Position numbers and translations under genes: made by a program. From Nucisporomicrobium flavum (GTDB lineage Bacteria > Actinomycetota > Actinomycetes > Mycobacteriales > Micromonosporaceae): a DNA stretch of 64,000 bases. The first letter of the stretch is position 1. The number at the start of each line of letters is the position of its first letter. Positions 32,386-40,955 of this stretch are shown piece by piece. The notes beneath the pieces were generated by a model that was given only the letters and a program-made list of their open reading frames with translations, made no database searches and was not told the origin of the DNA. Where the stretch lies: NCBI RefSeq assembly GCF_016464385.1, contig NZ_JADMLH010000028.1:1-64000 (forward strand), written 5' to 3'.

Positions 32386-33075
32386 CTACCCCGCCCGACC
32401 CGGAGATGGAGAATGCGGTTGGCCGAGGCCGGCGTCGCGGGCTCGCGCCACTGCCGCCGCGCGGTCACTGACCTGAAGTTTGAACAGCACCGAGGCGACA
32501 TGGTTGCGGACGGTCTTCTCGGACAGGACAAGGCGGCGGGCGATCTCATGATTCCTGTGTCCGGCGGCGACGAGCTCCAGGACTTCGCGTTCCCGACAGG
32601 TGAGCTCGGGGAACACTGTGGCGGTGTAGTCCTTGTGGGCGCCGGTGAAGAAGTCCACGATGCGCTGCGCCACTCCGGTGCCGTACACGGCGTCCCCGCG
32701 GGCGACACTGAGCACCGCCCGGATGATGTCGTCGCGGTCCGCTCCTTTGAGCAGGTATCCCCGTGCCCCGGCCCGCATGGCGCCGAAGAGTGCCTCGTCG
32801 TCCTCGTGCATCGTCAGGACGAGCACCGCGACGTGCGGATGCCGGGCGGCGATCTGCCGGGTGGCGTGCGTACCGTCCGTGCCGGGCATGGCGAGATCCG
32901 TGATGACGACGTCAGGAACGGTACGCTCCACCAGCTCGACCAACTCCGCACCGGACGAGGCCTCGCCGAGCAGATCGATCTGCGCTACGGCGCTGATGGC
33001 CGCGCTCAGCCCGAAGCGGAACATCGGATGATCATCGGCAATCACCACCCGTACCGGGACCGGCTCCTCCATCAT
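32386..33075 (-). CDS. NarL/LuxR-type response regulator
   Basis: 229 aa. Receiver domain with Asp pair (VIADDHPMF), phospho-acceptor Asp in VVITDLAMPGTDG, Thr/Lys switch (VLTMHED, GARGYLLKGA), and C-terminal LuxR HTH (LTCREREVLELVAAGHRNHE, SEKTVRNHVASVL). Coupled to the upstream histidine kinase by an ATGA overlap, so the two form one system. Two adjacent ATG codons (33075, 33072); GGAG before the first. Confidence 0.9.
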   Translation of the reverse strand: MMEEPVPVRVVIADDHPMFRFGLSAAISAVAQIDLLGEASSGAELVELVERTVPDVVITDLAMPGTDGTHATRQIAARHPHVAVLVLTMHEDDEALFGAMRAGARGYLLKGADRDDIIRAVLSVARGDAVYGTGVAQRIVDFFTGAHKDYTATVFPELTCREREVLELVAAGHRNHEIARRLVLSEKTVRNHVASVLFKLQVSDRAAAVARARDAGLGQPHSPSPGRAG

Positions 33076-35039
33076 GATCTCCTCAGCGGCAGGGTGGCGG
33101 TGATCGTGGTACCCGCGTCGGTGGAGCGAACGCCGAACTCTCCGCCCAGCGCTTCGGCACGCCGCCGCATCGACGTCAGCCCCACCCCGGCCGAGGCATC
33201 GAGGCTGCCCATGCCGTGGCCGTCGTCGCTGACCGCGATGTGCAGGGCGTCATCGGCGCTGATGACCACCCGAGCATGCTCGGCGCGGGCGTGCCGGGCC
33301 GCATTGGTCAGCGCCTCGGTGATGATGCGGTACGCCGCCACCTCGACATCGGGAGCCAGCACGGGGAGGGCGTCGGTGGTCACGTCCACGGGCAGGGCCG
33401 CGTCCAGGGTGCCGGCATGCCGTTCGATCGCCCGGGTCAGCCCCGCGCTGTCCAAAACGGTCGGCCGGAGCCCGTCGATGATGCGTCGGACGTCTCGCAC
33501 GGCAGTGTCTGTTTCCTCGCGCAGCCGCCGCACGAGCGTCGCGGCTGAGGGCTCACCGACGAGGCCCTCGAGCGCCTGCAGCCCCAGGCTCATGCCGGTC
33601 AGGGAGGGCCCGAGGCCGTCATGCAGGTCGCTGCGGAGACGGTCACGCTCGTCGCGGGTCGCGGTCACAACCCTGTTGCGCTCCGCGTCCAGGGCTTCGG
33701 TCAGCTCTGTCGCCGATACGACGACGGCGAGCTGCGCTGCCAGGGCGGTCAACAGGCGCCCCTCGACCTCGGCGTACCGCTCACCTGCCGGAGGGTGAGC
33801 CACCCGCAGCTCGCCGATCTCCGCTCCCCCGAAGCGCAGCGGCAGCGCCAGATACCGGGCCGGTTCGTCGCCGGCGGACGCGAGGGTCCTTCCTCCCAAA
33901 GTGACGATCGTCGCGCCGTCGGCGCGCACCGCGCTGACGACGGCGGCGAGGGCTGCCGGCAACAGCTCCAGGTGGTCAGTGACCGCGACGCTGTTGCTCA
34001 GGTCCGTCAGAGCCCGGAGTGGATCCCGGCGGGCTCCGTAGATGACACGGTTCGCCGCCCGTTGCAACCATTCCCGCGCCGGAGCGAGGCCGACCGCGAC
34101 GATCGCCGCGGCTACCACGGCTGGAAGCGCGCTGCGCTCCAGAACCGTGCTGAGCACTGCGCTGACTGTCAGGTAGACGGCGAACACCAAAGCGGTCAGC
34201 ACGGCGTACACCAGACCGCGGCGCAGGACCGCGCGCACTCCGAGCAGGCGGTATTGAAGCACCCCGACGGCGATCCCGAACGGCATCATCAGCCAGGGGC
34301 TGGTCAACGCGCTGATGAGTGCTTCCAGCTCCACATGGTCGAGTGGGACGAGCAACGCAAGCCATGAGAACGCGGTCGGCACCACGCCACTGCCGACGTA
34401 CCAGGCCAGCTGCTGCCGGTACGGGTATACCGCGTGCCGCCATCTGATGAAGGTGCCGACCCAGATCGTGACCGCGGCCGGGGTGAACAGGAAGATGCCG
34501 ACGACGTCGTCCCAGAGGTCCAGCCGCCAGCGATCCAGCACCGACTCGAAGACGTCGTACACGAGCAGCAGCACGATGCCGGCGGTGGCCGCGCCGACGG
34601 GCCACCGCCACCAGCGGGCGGGCAGGCGCCCATCCGGATACAGGGCGAGTACCACGCTCAGCAGGCTCAGCAACAGCACGCCGTCCAGGACCGAGCTGAG
34701 GCCCGACAGCAACGGCGGCGGGTCCGCCATCACCGGCCCGTTGGGCGATATCACCGCGTCGAGCGGTTGAAGGTACGACTGGATCGCCCCCATGGCGAGA
34801 AGCACCCAGCCGAGAACGTTCCGGGGCCGGAGCGCGGCGAGCGTACAACCGGCAGCGGTCCAGCCGAGTGCGGCGAGGGCGGTCACGATCACATCCGCGA
34901 TCAGGGCGCGCGGCCACACAGCCGCGGGTATACCCGGGAAAGGCCACGCCATATCGGAGCGGATACGCCACACCGCGCCGATCACGACGGCGGCGAGGCA
35001 GGAGAGCGCGACCGATCCGATCACAAGCCGTCGCCACAT
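33072..35039 (-). CDS. NarL-type sensor histidine kinase with large membrane domain
   Basis: 655 aa. Multiple membrane helices over the first ~320 residues, a GAF-like region (about 350-440), the HisKA_3 dimerization helix with phospho-His in RLRSDLHDGLGPSLTGMSLG, and HATPase_c (ITEALTNAARHARAEHA N-box, SDDGHGMG, GVGLTSMRRRAEALGG). The signal is unknown. The ATG at 35039 shows a CACACT leaderless box; the longer frame upstream has no membrane character. Confidence 0.85.
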   Translation of the reverse strand: MWRRLVIGSVALSCLAAVVIGAVWRIRSDMAWPFPGIPAAVWPRALIADVIVTALAALGWTAAGCTLAALRPRNVLGWVLLAMGAIQSYLQPLDAVISPNGPVMADPPPLLSGLSSVLDGVLLLSLLSVVLALYPDGRLPARWWRWPVGAATAGIVLLLVYDVFESVLDRWRLDLWDDVVGIFLFTPAAVTIWVGTFIRWRHAVYPYRQQLAWYVGSGVVPTAFSWLALLVPLDHVELEALISALTSPWLMMPFGIAVGVLQYRLLGVRAVLRRGLVYAVLTALVFAVYLTVSAVLSTVLERSALPAVVAAAIVAVGLAPAREWLQRAANRVIYGARRDPLRALTDLSNSVAVTDHLELLPAALAAVVSAVRADGATIVTLGGRTLASAGDEPARYLALPLRFGGAEIGELRVAHPPAGERYAEVEGRLLTALAAQLAVVVSATELTEALDAERNRVVTATRDERDRLRSDLHDGLGPSLTGMSLGLQALEGLVGEPSAATLVRRLREETDTAVRDVRRIIDGLRPTVLDSAGLTRAIERHAGTLDAALPVDVTTDALPVLAPDVEVAAYRIITEALTNAARHARAEHARVVISADDALHIAVSDDGHGMGSLDASAGVGLTSMRRRAEALGGEFGVRSTDAGTTITATLPLRRS

Positions 35040-35045
35040 GCCATC

Positions 35046-35051
35046 AGTGTG
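35046..35051 (-). promoter_or_regulatory. Leaderless -10 box CACACT
   Basis: CACACT, spacer gatggc, then the ATG at 35039. Confidence 0.35.
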
Positions 35052-35228
35052 CGGGCCGATATGCCCGGGATGCAGGCATTTCTGGCCCGTGCGACCCGGG
35101 CGCTCCGCCCGATCCGGACGGGACACCCGTCTCATGCGCTCCCCGCACCGGGCGCTGGAGGGTGGACACGTCGCCGAGGCGACAACCCGGCCGCTCCCGC
35201 TGCCTGCACTCGACGAAAGGAGCTCACC

Positions 35229-36059
35229 TTGTTCACGACACACGGCACCGACCAGCCCGGCCCGGGAGTGGACACCGGCCCTGCGCGCACCGACAACCGG
35301 ATCCGCGAGGCGGACGGTCCGCAGGACGTCTCGCAGGAACCGGGTCCGGCCGCGGACGGCGAGAATCGCGCCCGCCACGGCGGCGCCGATCGACTGCTCG
35401 ATGTCGCCCGATCCCAGCTGGGCTATCGGGAGGGCGCCCGCAACGACACCAAGTACGGCCGGTGGTACGGCATGAACCACGCCGCGTGGTGCGACATGTT
35501 CGTTTCCTGGTGTGCCGACCGCAGCGGCCTGATCGACGTGGTCGGCAGGTTCGCCTACACCGTCCACCACGCCGGCTGGTTCCGGCAGCACGGACGGTGG
35601 GGCAGGACCCCGCGGCCCGGAGCGATCGTCTTCTTCGACTGGCGGGGCGGCAACGACATCTCGGGCATCGATCACGTCGGGATCGTGGAGGCCGTTCGGG
35701 GCGACGGGGCGATCGTCACGATCGAGGGGAACACCGGCGACATGGTGGCGCGGCGAGTGCGGCGCGCCAACATCGTCGGCTACGGGTATCCGGACTACGG
35801 CGACAGTGGCGACGCAGATGGGGCTCCGCCGTGGCCGGGCCGGGAACTTCGGCGTACCGATCCGATGATGCACGGCGGCGATGTGCGGATGTGGCAGACC
35901 CGCATGCGGCAGCGGGGATGGCCCATCACGGCCGACGGATGGTACGGCGACCAGTCGGCCCGCGCCTGCCGGCGATTCCAGCGCGAGAAGGGCCTCGATG
36001 CCGACGGCGTCGTGGGACCGCGAACCTGGCGGGCGACCTGGGAGGCGCAGATCTCCTGA
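35229..36059 (+). CDS. CHAP-domain peptidase/amidase with peptidoglycan-binding domain, no signal peptide
   Basis: 276 aa. CHAP domain at about 50-195: catalytic Cys in NHAAWCDMFVSWC, His in GIDHVGIVEAV and Asn in TIEGNTGDM. PG_binding_1 domain at the C-terminus (GGDVRMWQTRMRQRGWPI to KGLDADGVVGPRTW). Such proteins cut peptide bonds or amide links in peptidoglycan. The N-terminal 45 residues are polar with no signal peptide, so release would need lysis or a special exporter, as for phage endolysins. TTG start with AAGGAG upstream. First gene of an operon with a pore-former-like gene. Confidence 0.85.
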   Translation: MFTTHGTDQPGPGVDTGPARTDNRIREADGPQDVSQEPGPAADGENRARHGGADRLLDVARSQLGYREGARNDTKYGRWYGMNHAAWCDMFVSWCADRSGLIDVVGRFAYTVHHAGWFRQHGRWGRTPRPGAIVFFDWRGGNDISGIDHVGIVEAVRGDGAIVTIEGNTGDMVARRVRRANIVGYGYPDYGDSGDADGAPPWPGRELRRTDPMMHGGDVRMWQTRMRQRGWPITADGWYGDQSARACRRFQREKGLDADGVVGPRTWRATWEAQIS

Positions 36060-36110
36060 CCCGGGCCGGGCACAACCACATCTTGAAACGACTCAACCAT
36101 GGGGGAAATC

Positions 36111-37088
36111 ATGTCCATCAGTGCAATCTTCGCGGGCATCAGCGCGACCGCCGGCCAGATCAAGGGGATCGTCGAGGTGATCCATCTGGTGAACCGACCA
36201 CGATCGGTGATCATCGAGGTGGACAACAACACCGATCTGACGTTGACCAGGAGCGGCGACCACTTCGAGCACGGCGACTATGCGGAAACGCCGGCACACC
36301 TTCTCGGCCCGAAGGCCGCCATGGTGTTCGGCGGGGTCAGCCGGGCGAACTCCGTCTTCACCGGGGTCGAAGGGCACGTCGACTGGGCGGCCGGCCCCGT
36401 CACCATGAGGGTGCACTTCGACAACCCGTTCATCGGGGCGAACTCCGGACGCGTGGAGCTGCTGGGCCCCCAGGCGCACCGGTTCGTCGCGTTCGCCACC
36501 ATCGGGGCGGGCGACACCGAGGCGAAGATGCGCTACGAGCTGTTCCGGTCGGGGGCGGACGTGGTGTCGCAGGTGAGCCCGCCGGCCCGGGTGGAACCCG
36601 GCTCGACGAGCCCGGTGCAGGTGACCATGAAGAACACCTCGAATCAGGCGTGGACGGCGCAGGCCGCGTACGCCCTCGGCGCCCAGGCCCCGCAGGACAA
36701 CTCCCACTGGGGAAACGGCCGGGTGGCATTGCCGCACGACGTCGCCCCCGGCGACGAGGTCACCTTCGCCTTCGACGCACATACCCCGGCCGCGCCCGGC
36801 GTCTACGCCTTCCAGTGGCGGATGGTGCAGGACGGCGTGACGTGGTTCGGCGACTTCTCGCCGCAGGTGCTCGTCCAGGTCGGGGAGCCGGTGACGGATC
36901 CCGGCGACAATCCCAAGTGGGGTAACAAGGAGAGTCTGCGCGAGAAGCTGGCGGTGCATCTGGAAGGAACGCACTGGCTGGGGGCATCCCGTTCGTGGGC
37001 CGTCCCGGCGGGGCTGGTGGCACGGGCCGCGATACCGGACGGAGAAGCATCGCCGTTCACCGAGCCCGCGGAGCGGACGGATGGCTGA
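36111..37088 (+). CDS. Actinoporin-like pore-former fused to NBR1-type Ig domain
   Basis: 325 aa. Residues 1-28 form a possible amphipathic helix. Residues 29-145 follow the actinoporin layout in order: SVIIEVDNNTDLTLT, FEHGDYAETPAHLLGPKAA, FTGVEGHVDW and MRVHFDNPFIGANSGRVEL. Residues about 152-262 match the NBR1 Ig-like domain (VQVTMKNTSNQAW, PQDNSHWGNGRVALP, FQWRMVQDGVTWFGDFSP). The tail is polar and acidic. No signal peptide. The start at 36111 follows GGGGGA; an ATG 12 nt upstream is in frame. The actinoporin assignment is by pattern, not search. Confidence 0.6.
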   Translation: MSISAIFAGISATAGQIKGIVEVIHLVNRPRSVIIEVDNNTDLTLTRSGDHFEHGDYAETPAHLLGPKAAMVFGGVSRANSVFTGVEGHVDWAAGPVTMRVHFDNPFIGANSGRVELLGPQAHRFVAFATIGAGDTEAKMRYELFRSGADVVSQVSPPARVEPGSTSPVQVTMKNTSNQAWTAQAAYALGAQAPQDNSHWGNGRVALPHDVAPGDEVTFAFDAHTPAAPGVYAFQWRMVQDGVTWFGDFSPQVLVQVGEPVTDPGDNPKWGNKESLREKLAVHLEGTHWLGASRSWAVPAGLVARAAIPDGEASPFTEPAERTDG

Positions 37089-37734
37089 CCGGTGCCCGGC
37101 CGGCGTGCGTATCGTGCTCGCCGGCCGGGTCGACCGGGCCGCCGCGCGCCTGGCTGCCGAGTGGGACCGCTGGGCCCCGGCCGTCCTGATGACCCCGGCG
37201 GATGTCTGCCGGGCGGGCTGGGCCTGGACGGGCGACATCGGTGCGAGCCGCTGGGCGGCCGGCGGCCGGATCGGCACGGGAGACGACATCCTCGGGGTCT
37301 ACGTACGGATCCCGGTCGTGCTGCCGGGCGAACTGCCGCATCTGCGCAGGGCGGACCGGGGGTTCGCCGCCCAGGAGACGCACGCCTTTCTCCTGGCGTG
37401 GCTGGCCGGCCTGGGCACCCGCGTCCTCAACCGTCCGACGCCCGGGAACCTCGCCGGGCCGGACATCAGCCGGGCGGCGTGGCTGCGGACGGCCGGGTCG
37501 GTGCTGGGCGACGACGGTGGCCGGTTCACCGGCCGGCTCGACGTGGTCGCCGGCAGGACGATCCAGCGGCGGGCGCCCGCGCCCCTTCGCTCGTGGTTCG
37601 TCCCGGCCGTGGCGGAACGGGTCGGCGCCGGAACGTTCACCATGGCCCTCCAGGACGGCCGGATCACCGGGGCCACGTGCTGGCCGGCCCTGCGAGCACC
37701 GGCCCGCCGGGCCCTGTTCGAGGCGGTCTCGTGA
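37081..37734 (+). CDS. Protein resembling a lone pre-ATP-grasp half
   Basis: 217 aa. No family recognised with certainty. VRIVLAGRVDRAAARLAAEW at the start, VYVRIPVVLPGEL mid-way and HAFLLAWLAGLGTRVLNRPT-like spacing look like the N-terminal substrate half of RimK-type ATP-grasp enzymes, without the ATP-binding half. Overlaps the preceding gene by 8 nt and the ATP-grasp gene by 4 nt, so it is probably a partner of that ligase. Confidence 0.5.
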   Translation: MADRCPAGVRIVLAGRVDRAAARLAAEWDRWAPAVLMTPADVCRAGWAWTGDIGASRWAAGGRIGTGDDILGVYVRIPVVLPGELPHLRRADRGFAAQETHAFLLAWLAGLGTRVLNRPTPGNLAGPDISRAAWLRTAGSVLGDDGGRFTGRLDVVAGRTIQRRAPAPLRSWFVPAVAERVGAGTFTMALQDGRITGATCWPALRAPARRALFEAVS

Positions 37735-38774
37735 TTCTCGTGTGGGGGTCGGACCCGCCGGCCCGGGCCGTCGGCGACCGGCTCCGCGCATCCGCCGAGC
37801 CGGTGATCCAGGTCGGTGCGGCCGACCCGTTCTCGGTGCGTCCCGCATCGGATGGCAGCCACGGCACGCTGGTCGTGCACGGTCGCTCCGTACCCCTCAA
37901 CACGATCTCAGCGGCCTATCTCCGGCCACCACCGCCGGGCGGCGTGGCGCCCGGCGAGGGCCGGCCCGCTGTGCTCGACTGGGCTGAGACGACACCCGCG
38001 CTGGTGATCACGCGCCCCGCCGCCGCGGCGTCGAACAACTCGAAGCCGTATCAGACCGGGCTGCTGCGAGGGCTCGGCGCGACGGTGCCACCCACGCTGG
38101 TGACCACCGATCCGGCCGAGGCGCTGGCGTTCTGCCGGCGCCACGGCAGGGTGGTGTTCAAGTCGATCAGCGGCGTACGCAGCGTGACGCGGACGGCCAC
38201 CACCGGCAGCCTCCGGGAGCTGCTCGCCCAGCGCGACCTGACCGCGTGCCCGACCCAGTTCCAGGCGTACGTTCCCGGCCCCGATTGGCGGGTCCACGTC
38301 ATCGGCAGCCTCGTCCTGGGCTGCATGGTCGTCAGCCCGGCCGACGACTACCGATACGCGGAACGCTCCGGCCACCCGGTGTCGATCAGCCAGGTCGCGG
38401 TGCCGGCCGGGCTGCGTGAGCTGTGCCTGCGCATCTCGGCCGGCCTGTCGTTGCCGCTGGCCGGCATCGATTTCCGGCGGGACGAGGCCGGGAAGTGGCT
38501 GTGTTTCGAGGCGAACCCTTCGCCCGTGTTCACCTACTACGAGGCGCATACCGGGCAGCCCCTGACCCAGGCGGTCTGCGACCTGTTGGTCTCGGCGCGT
38601 CCGCCGGCGGAGCGGGTCAGTGAGCCCGGGCGACCGCCCCGTACCCCGTCGCCTCCGCCGGCGTCGGTCGCGGCCCCGGTTCGGGGCGCCAGTCCGAGAC
38701 CGAGACGATGCCCGGTTCGAGCAGGTCGAGCCCTTCGAAGAACCGTGACACCTCCGCCAGCGGCCGGGGGCTGA
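37731..38774 (+). CDS. ATP-grasp ligase (RimK-like)
   Basis: 347 aa. N-terminal pre-ATP-grasp half (VILVWGSDPPARAVGDRL), lysine-containing strand GRVVFKSISGVRSVT, central CPTQFQAYVPGPDWRVHVIG, and the Mg-binding end GIDFRRDEAGKWLCFEANPS. ATP-grasp enzymes join a carboxylate to an amine or thiol via acyl phosphate; in peptide pathways they crosslink or extend peptides. The catalytic part ends near residue 290. The last ~50 residues are low-complexity and overlap the convergent methyltransferase gene by 158 nt, so the original stop may be lost. GTG start in a GTGA overlap. Confidence 0.75.
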   Translation: MILVWGSDPPARAVGDRLRASAEPVIQVGAADPFSVRPASDGSHGTLVVHGRSVPLNTISAAYLRPPPPGGVAPGEGRPAVLDWAETTPALVITRPAAAASNNSKPYQTGLLRGLGATVPPTLVTTDPAEALAFCRRHGRVVFKSISGVRSVTRTATTGSLRELLAQRDLTACPTQFQAYVPGPDWRVHVIGSLVLGCMVVSPADDYRYAERSGHPVSISQVAVPAGLRELCLRISAGLSLPLAGIDFRRDEAGKWLCFEANPSPVFTYYEAHTGQPLTQAVCDLLVSARPPAERVSEPGRPPRTPSPPPASVAAPVRGASPRPRRCPVRAGRALRRTVTPPPAAGG

Positions 38775-39438
38775 ACCGGGGCTTGATCGGCTCGTTGACC
38801 GCGTTCATGGCCGCGATCGTCTCGGGGTCCAGCGGGTCGAACGTCGCATGGGACAGGACCAGGTAGCTTCCCGCCGGCATCGCGTCGAAGAGGCGTTTCA
38901 CGATCGCCCACGGGTCCTCGTGGTCCTCGACGAAGTGGAGGATCGCCACGAGGAGGAGCGCCACCGGCTGGGAGAAGTCGAGGGTTTCCCGCACGGCCGG
39001 GTCGTTGAGGATCGCCTCGGGGTCGCGGACGTCGGCGTCGATGTACGCGGTGCGGCCCTCGTCGGAGCTGGTCAGCAGGGCGCGGGCGTGGGTGAGCACG
39101 AGCGGGTCGTTGTCCACGTACACGATCCGCGACGTCGGGGCGATGGCCTGCGCGACGTCGTGCACGTTCTCCGCCGTGGGCAGGCCGGTGCCGATGTCGA
39201 GGAACTGGCGGATGCCCGCTTCGGCGGTGAGGTGGCGGACCGCGCGGCGCATGAAGGCGCGGTTCTCACGGGCCGCGGTGCGGATGTGCGGGAAGACCGA
39301 GGCGATCGCCTCTGCTGCCTCGCGGTCGGCCTGGAAGTTGTCCTTGCCGCCCAGCCAGTAGTCGTACCGTCGCGCCGGGTGAGGCTTGGTCGCGTCGATC
39401 CGGACCGCGCCCGGCCGGGGGTCGCCTTCGGTGCCCAC
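38617..39438 (-). CDS. SAM-dependent methyltransferase of the DUF574/Methyltransf_19 family
   Basis: 273 aa. KPHPARRYDYWLGGKDNF near the N-terminus, FLDIGTGLPTAENVHDVA (motif I), IVYVDNDPLVLTHARALL (motif II), ALLLVAILHFVEDHEDPW and VLSHATFDPLDPETIAAMN are signatures of this actinobacterial family, many copies per genome, substrate unknown. The GTG at 39438 follows CAGGAG. Its 3' end overlaps the ATP-grasp ORF on the other strand. Confidence 0.85.
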   Translation of the reverse strand: MGTEGDPRPGAVRIDATKPHPARRYDYWLGGKDNFQADREAAEAIASVFPHIRTAARENRAFMRRAVRHLTAEAGIRQFLDIGTGLPTAENVHDVAQAIAPTSRIVYVDNDPLVLTHARALLTSSDEGRTAYIDADVRDPEAILNDPAVRETLDFSQPVALLLVAILHFVEDHEDPWAIVKRLFDAMPAGSYLVLSHATFDPLDPETIAAMNAVNEPIKPRFSPRPLAEVSRFFEGLDLLEPGIVSVSDWRPEPGPRPTPAEATGYGAVARAH

Positions 39439-39534
39439 CACGATCTCCTGTCGTCCGTGACAATGTGGCGAGCAGATGCCCCGGGTGTCCGTGGCATCTG
39501 CTCGCGCCATCGTAGTGGGAGATCGCCGCGTCCG

Positions 39535-40866
39535 TCAGACGCCGGTGAGGCTCTGCCCCGGCCGGCGGTAGACCGCCCAGGTGACGGCCACGCAGAGCGC
39601 GTAGAAGGCGATGAACGCCAGGTACGCCGCGTCGGCCGTCTTGTACTCCAGGAAGGACTGCCGGAACGCCAGGTTGACCAGTACGCCGCCGAAGGCGCCG
39701 ATCGCGCCGGCGATGCCGATGACCGCGCCGGAGAGGCGGCGGGCCTCGTGCTCGTCGCCCGGGTTCTTCAGGGCGAAGATGCGCGGGATCATCTTGTACG
39801 TCGAGCCGTTGCCGATGCCGCTGAACACGAACAGGGCGACGAAGCCGACGAGGTAGAGCGGCAGCGACTTGAGCTGGGAGGCGAGCAGGACGACGCTCGC
39901 GCCGGCCGCCATCGCGACGAAGTTCCAGAACGTGACGCGGGCGCCGCCGAGGCGGTCCGCGAGGGCGCCGCCGACCGGGCGGATCAGCGAGCCGAGCAGC
40001 GGGCCGAGGAACGTCAGGTACGCGGCCTTGACCGGGGTGCTGAACACGTCGCCGAACTGGACCTGCAGCACCTGGCCGAAGGCGAAGCCGAAGCCGATGA
40101 ACGAGCCGAACGTGCCGATGTACAGCAGCGACATGATCCAGGTGTGCGGCTGCCGGGCGGCGTCGCGCATCCCCCGCTTCTCGTTGCGGGCCTGGCTGAG
40201 GTTGTCCATGGACAGCGCCGAGCCCACCGCGGCGACGACGATCAGCGGGAGGTAGATGCCCGCCACGATGCCGGGGTGGCCGGCGCCGAAGACCGCCAGC
40301 ACGAACAACCCGACGAGCTGTACCGCCGCCACGCCCAGGTTGCCGCCGCCGGCGTTGATGCCCAGCGCCCAGCCCTTGAGCCGGTCCGGGTAGAACGCGT
40401 TGATGTTGGCCATCGACGAGGCGAAGTTGCCGCCGCCGACGCCGGCGACCGCGGCCAGCAGGAGCAGGGTGCCGTACGAGACCCCGGGCTTGATCAGGAA
40501 CGCGGCCAGCACCGCCGGGATGAGCAGCAGGGAGGCGCTGATGATCGTCCAGTTGCGCCCGCCGAACCGGGCCACCGCGAACGTGTACGGGATCCGCAGC
40601 ACCGCCCCCACCAGCGCCGGCACCGCGGTGAGCAGGAACTTCCCGGCCGGGTCGACGCCGTACGCGGGCCCGAGGAACAGCACGAGCACCGACCACAGCG
40701 TCCACACGGAGAAGCCGATGTGCTCGGAGAAGATCGAGAAGGTCAGGTTGCGCCGGGCGATCGCGGCGCCCCCGTTGGCCCAGAAGGCGGGGTCCTCGGG
40801 CCGCCAGTCGTCGATCCAGTGGCCCCGGACGCTTCTCGCCGCGGGACGTTCCAAGGTGGCAGTCAT
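39535..40866 (-). CDS. narK: Nitrate/nitrite transporter, NarK family (MFS)
   Basis: 443 aa with about 12 membrane helices. The nitrate signature GGGNFASSMANINAFYP and later GIAGAIGAFGGVLVNLAF are both present, along with the conserved Arg-containing AVLRIPYTFAVARFGGRNW. Takes up nitrate or moves nitrite for the assimilatory enzymes encoded upstream in the same operon. GGAGG 7 nt before the ATG; start overlaps the small ORF's stop. Confidence 0.9.
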   Translation of the reverse strand: MTATLERPAARSVRGHWIDDWRPEDPAFWANGGAAIARRNLTFSIFSEHIGFSVWTLWSVLVLFLGPAYGVDPAGKFLLTAVPALVGAVLRIPYTFAVARFGGRNWTIISASLLLIPAVLAAFLIKPGVSYGTLLLLAAVAGVGGGNFASSMANINAFYPDRLKGWALGINAGGGNLGVAAVQLVGLFVLAVFGAGHPGIVAGIYLPLIVVAAVGSALSMDNLSQARNEKRGMRDAARQPHTWIMSLLYIGTFGSFIGFGFAFGQVLQVQFGDVFSTPVKAAYLTFLGPLLGSLIRPVGGALADRLGGARVTFWNFVAMAAGASVVLLASQLKSLPLYLVGFVALFVFSGIGNGSTYKMIPRIFALKNPGDEHEARRLSGAVIGIAGAIGAFGGVLVNLAFRQSFLEYKTADAAYLAFIAFYALCVAVTWAVYRRPGQSLTGV

Positions 40867-40955
40867 GCTGTGCCCTCCATTCGCATGCCTTCCTGGCCCT
40901 CGCCGTCACGGCCGTTTCCGGCCTGCGGCGGGCGTTGCTCGGTGCAGTCAGTCAT
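40863..40955 (-). CDS. 30-residue ORF coupled between nirD and narK
   Basis: Starts MTDCTEQRPPQAGNG and ends GMRMEGTA. Its ATG overlaps the nirD stop (ATGA) and its stop overlaps the narK start (ATGA). GGAGG lies 7 nt upstream, the best ribosome site in the operon. It is polar and rich in Gly, Glu and Gln. Either a real small protein or a coupling device that carries ribosomes to narK. Homologs unknown to me. Confidence 0.5.
   Translation of the reverse strand: MTDCTEQRPPQAGNGRDGEGQEGMRMEGTA

Noticed and set aside
33072..35873. 933-codon version of the histidine kinase
   Set aside because: The extra 278 codons lie antisense to the CHAP lysin gene and have no membrane or sensor pattern; the ATG at 35039 starts the first membrane helix.
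37092..37730. N-terminal extension of the ATP-grasp frame upstream of 37731
   Set aside because: The extension is an Arg/Gly/Pro-rich shadow of the preceding gene; the GTG at 37731 in the GTGA overlap fits the fold start.
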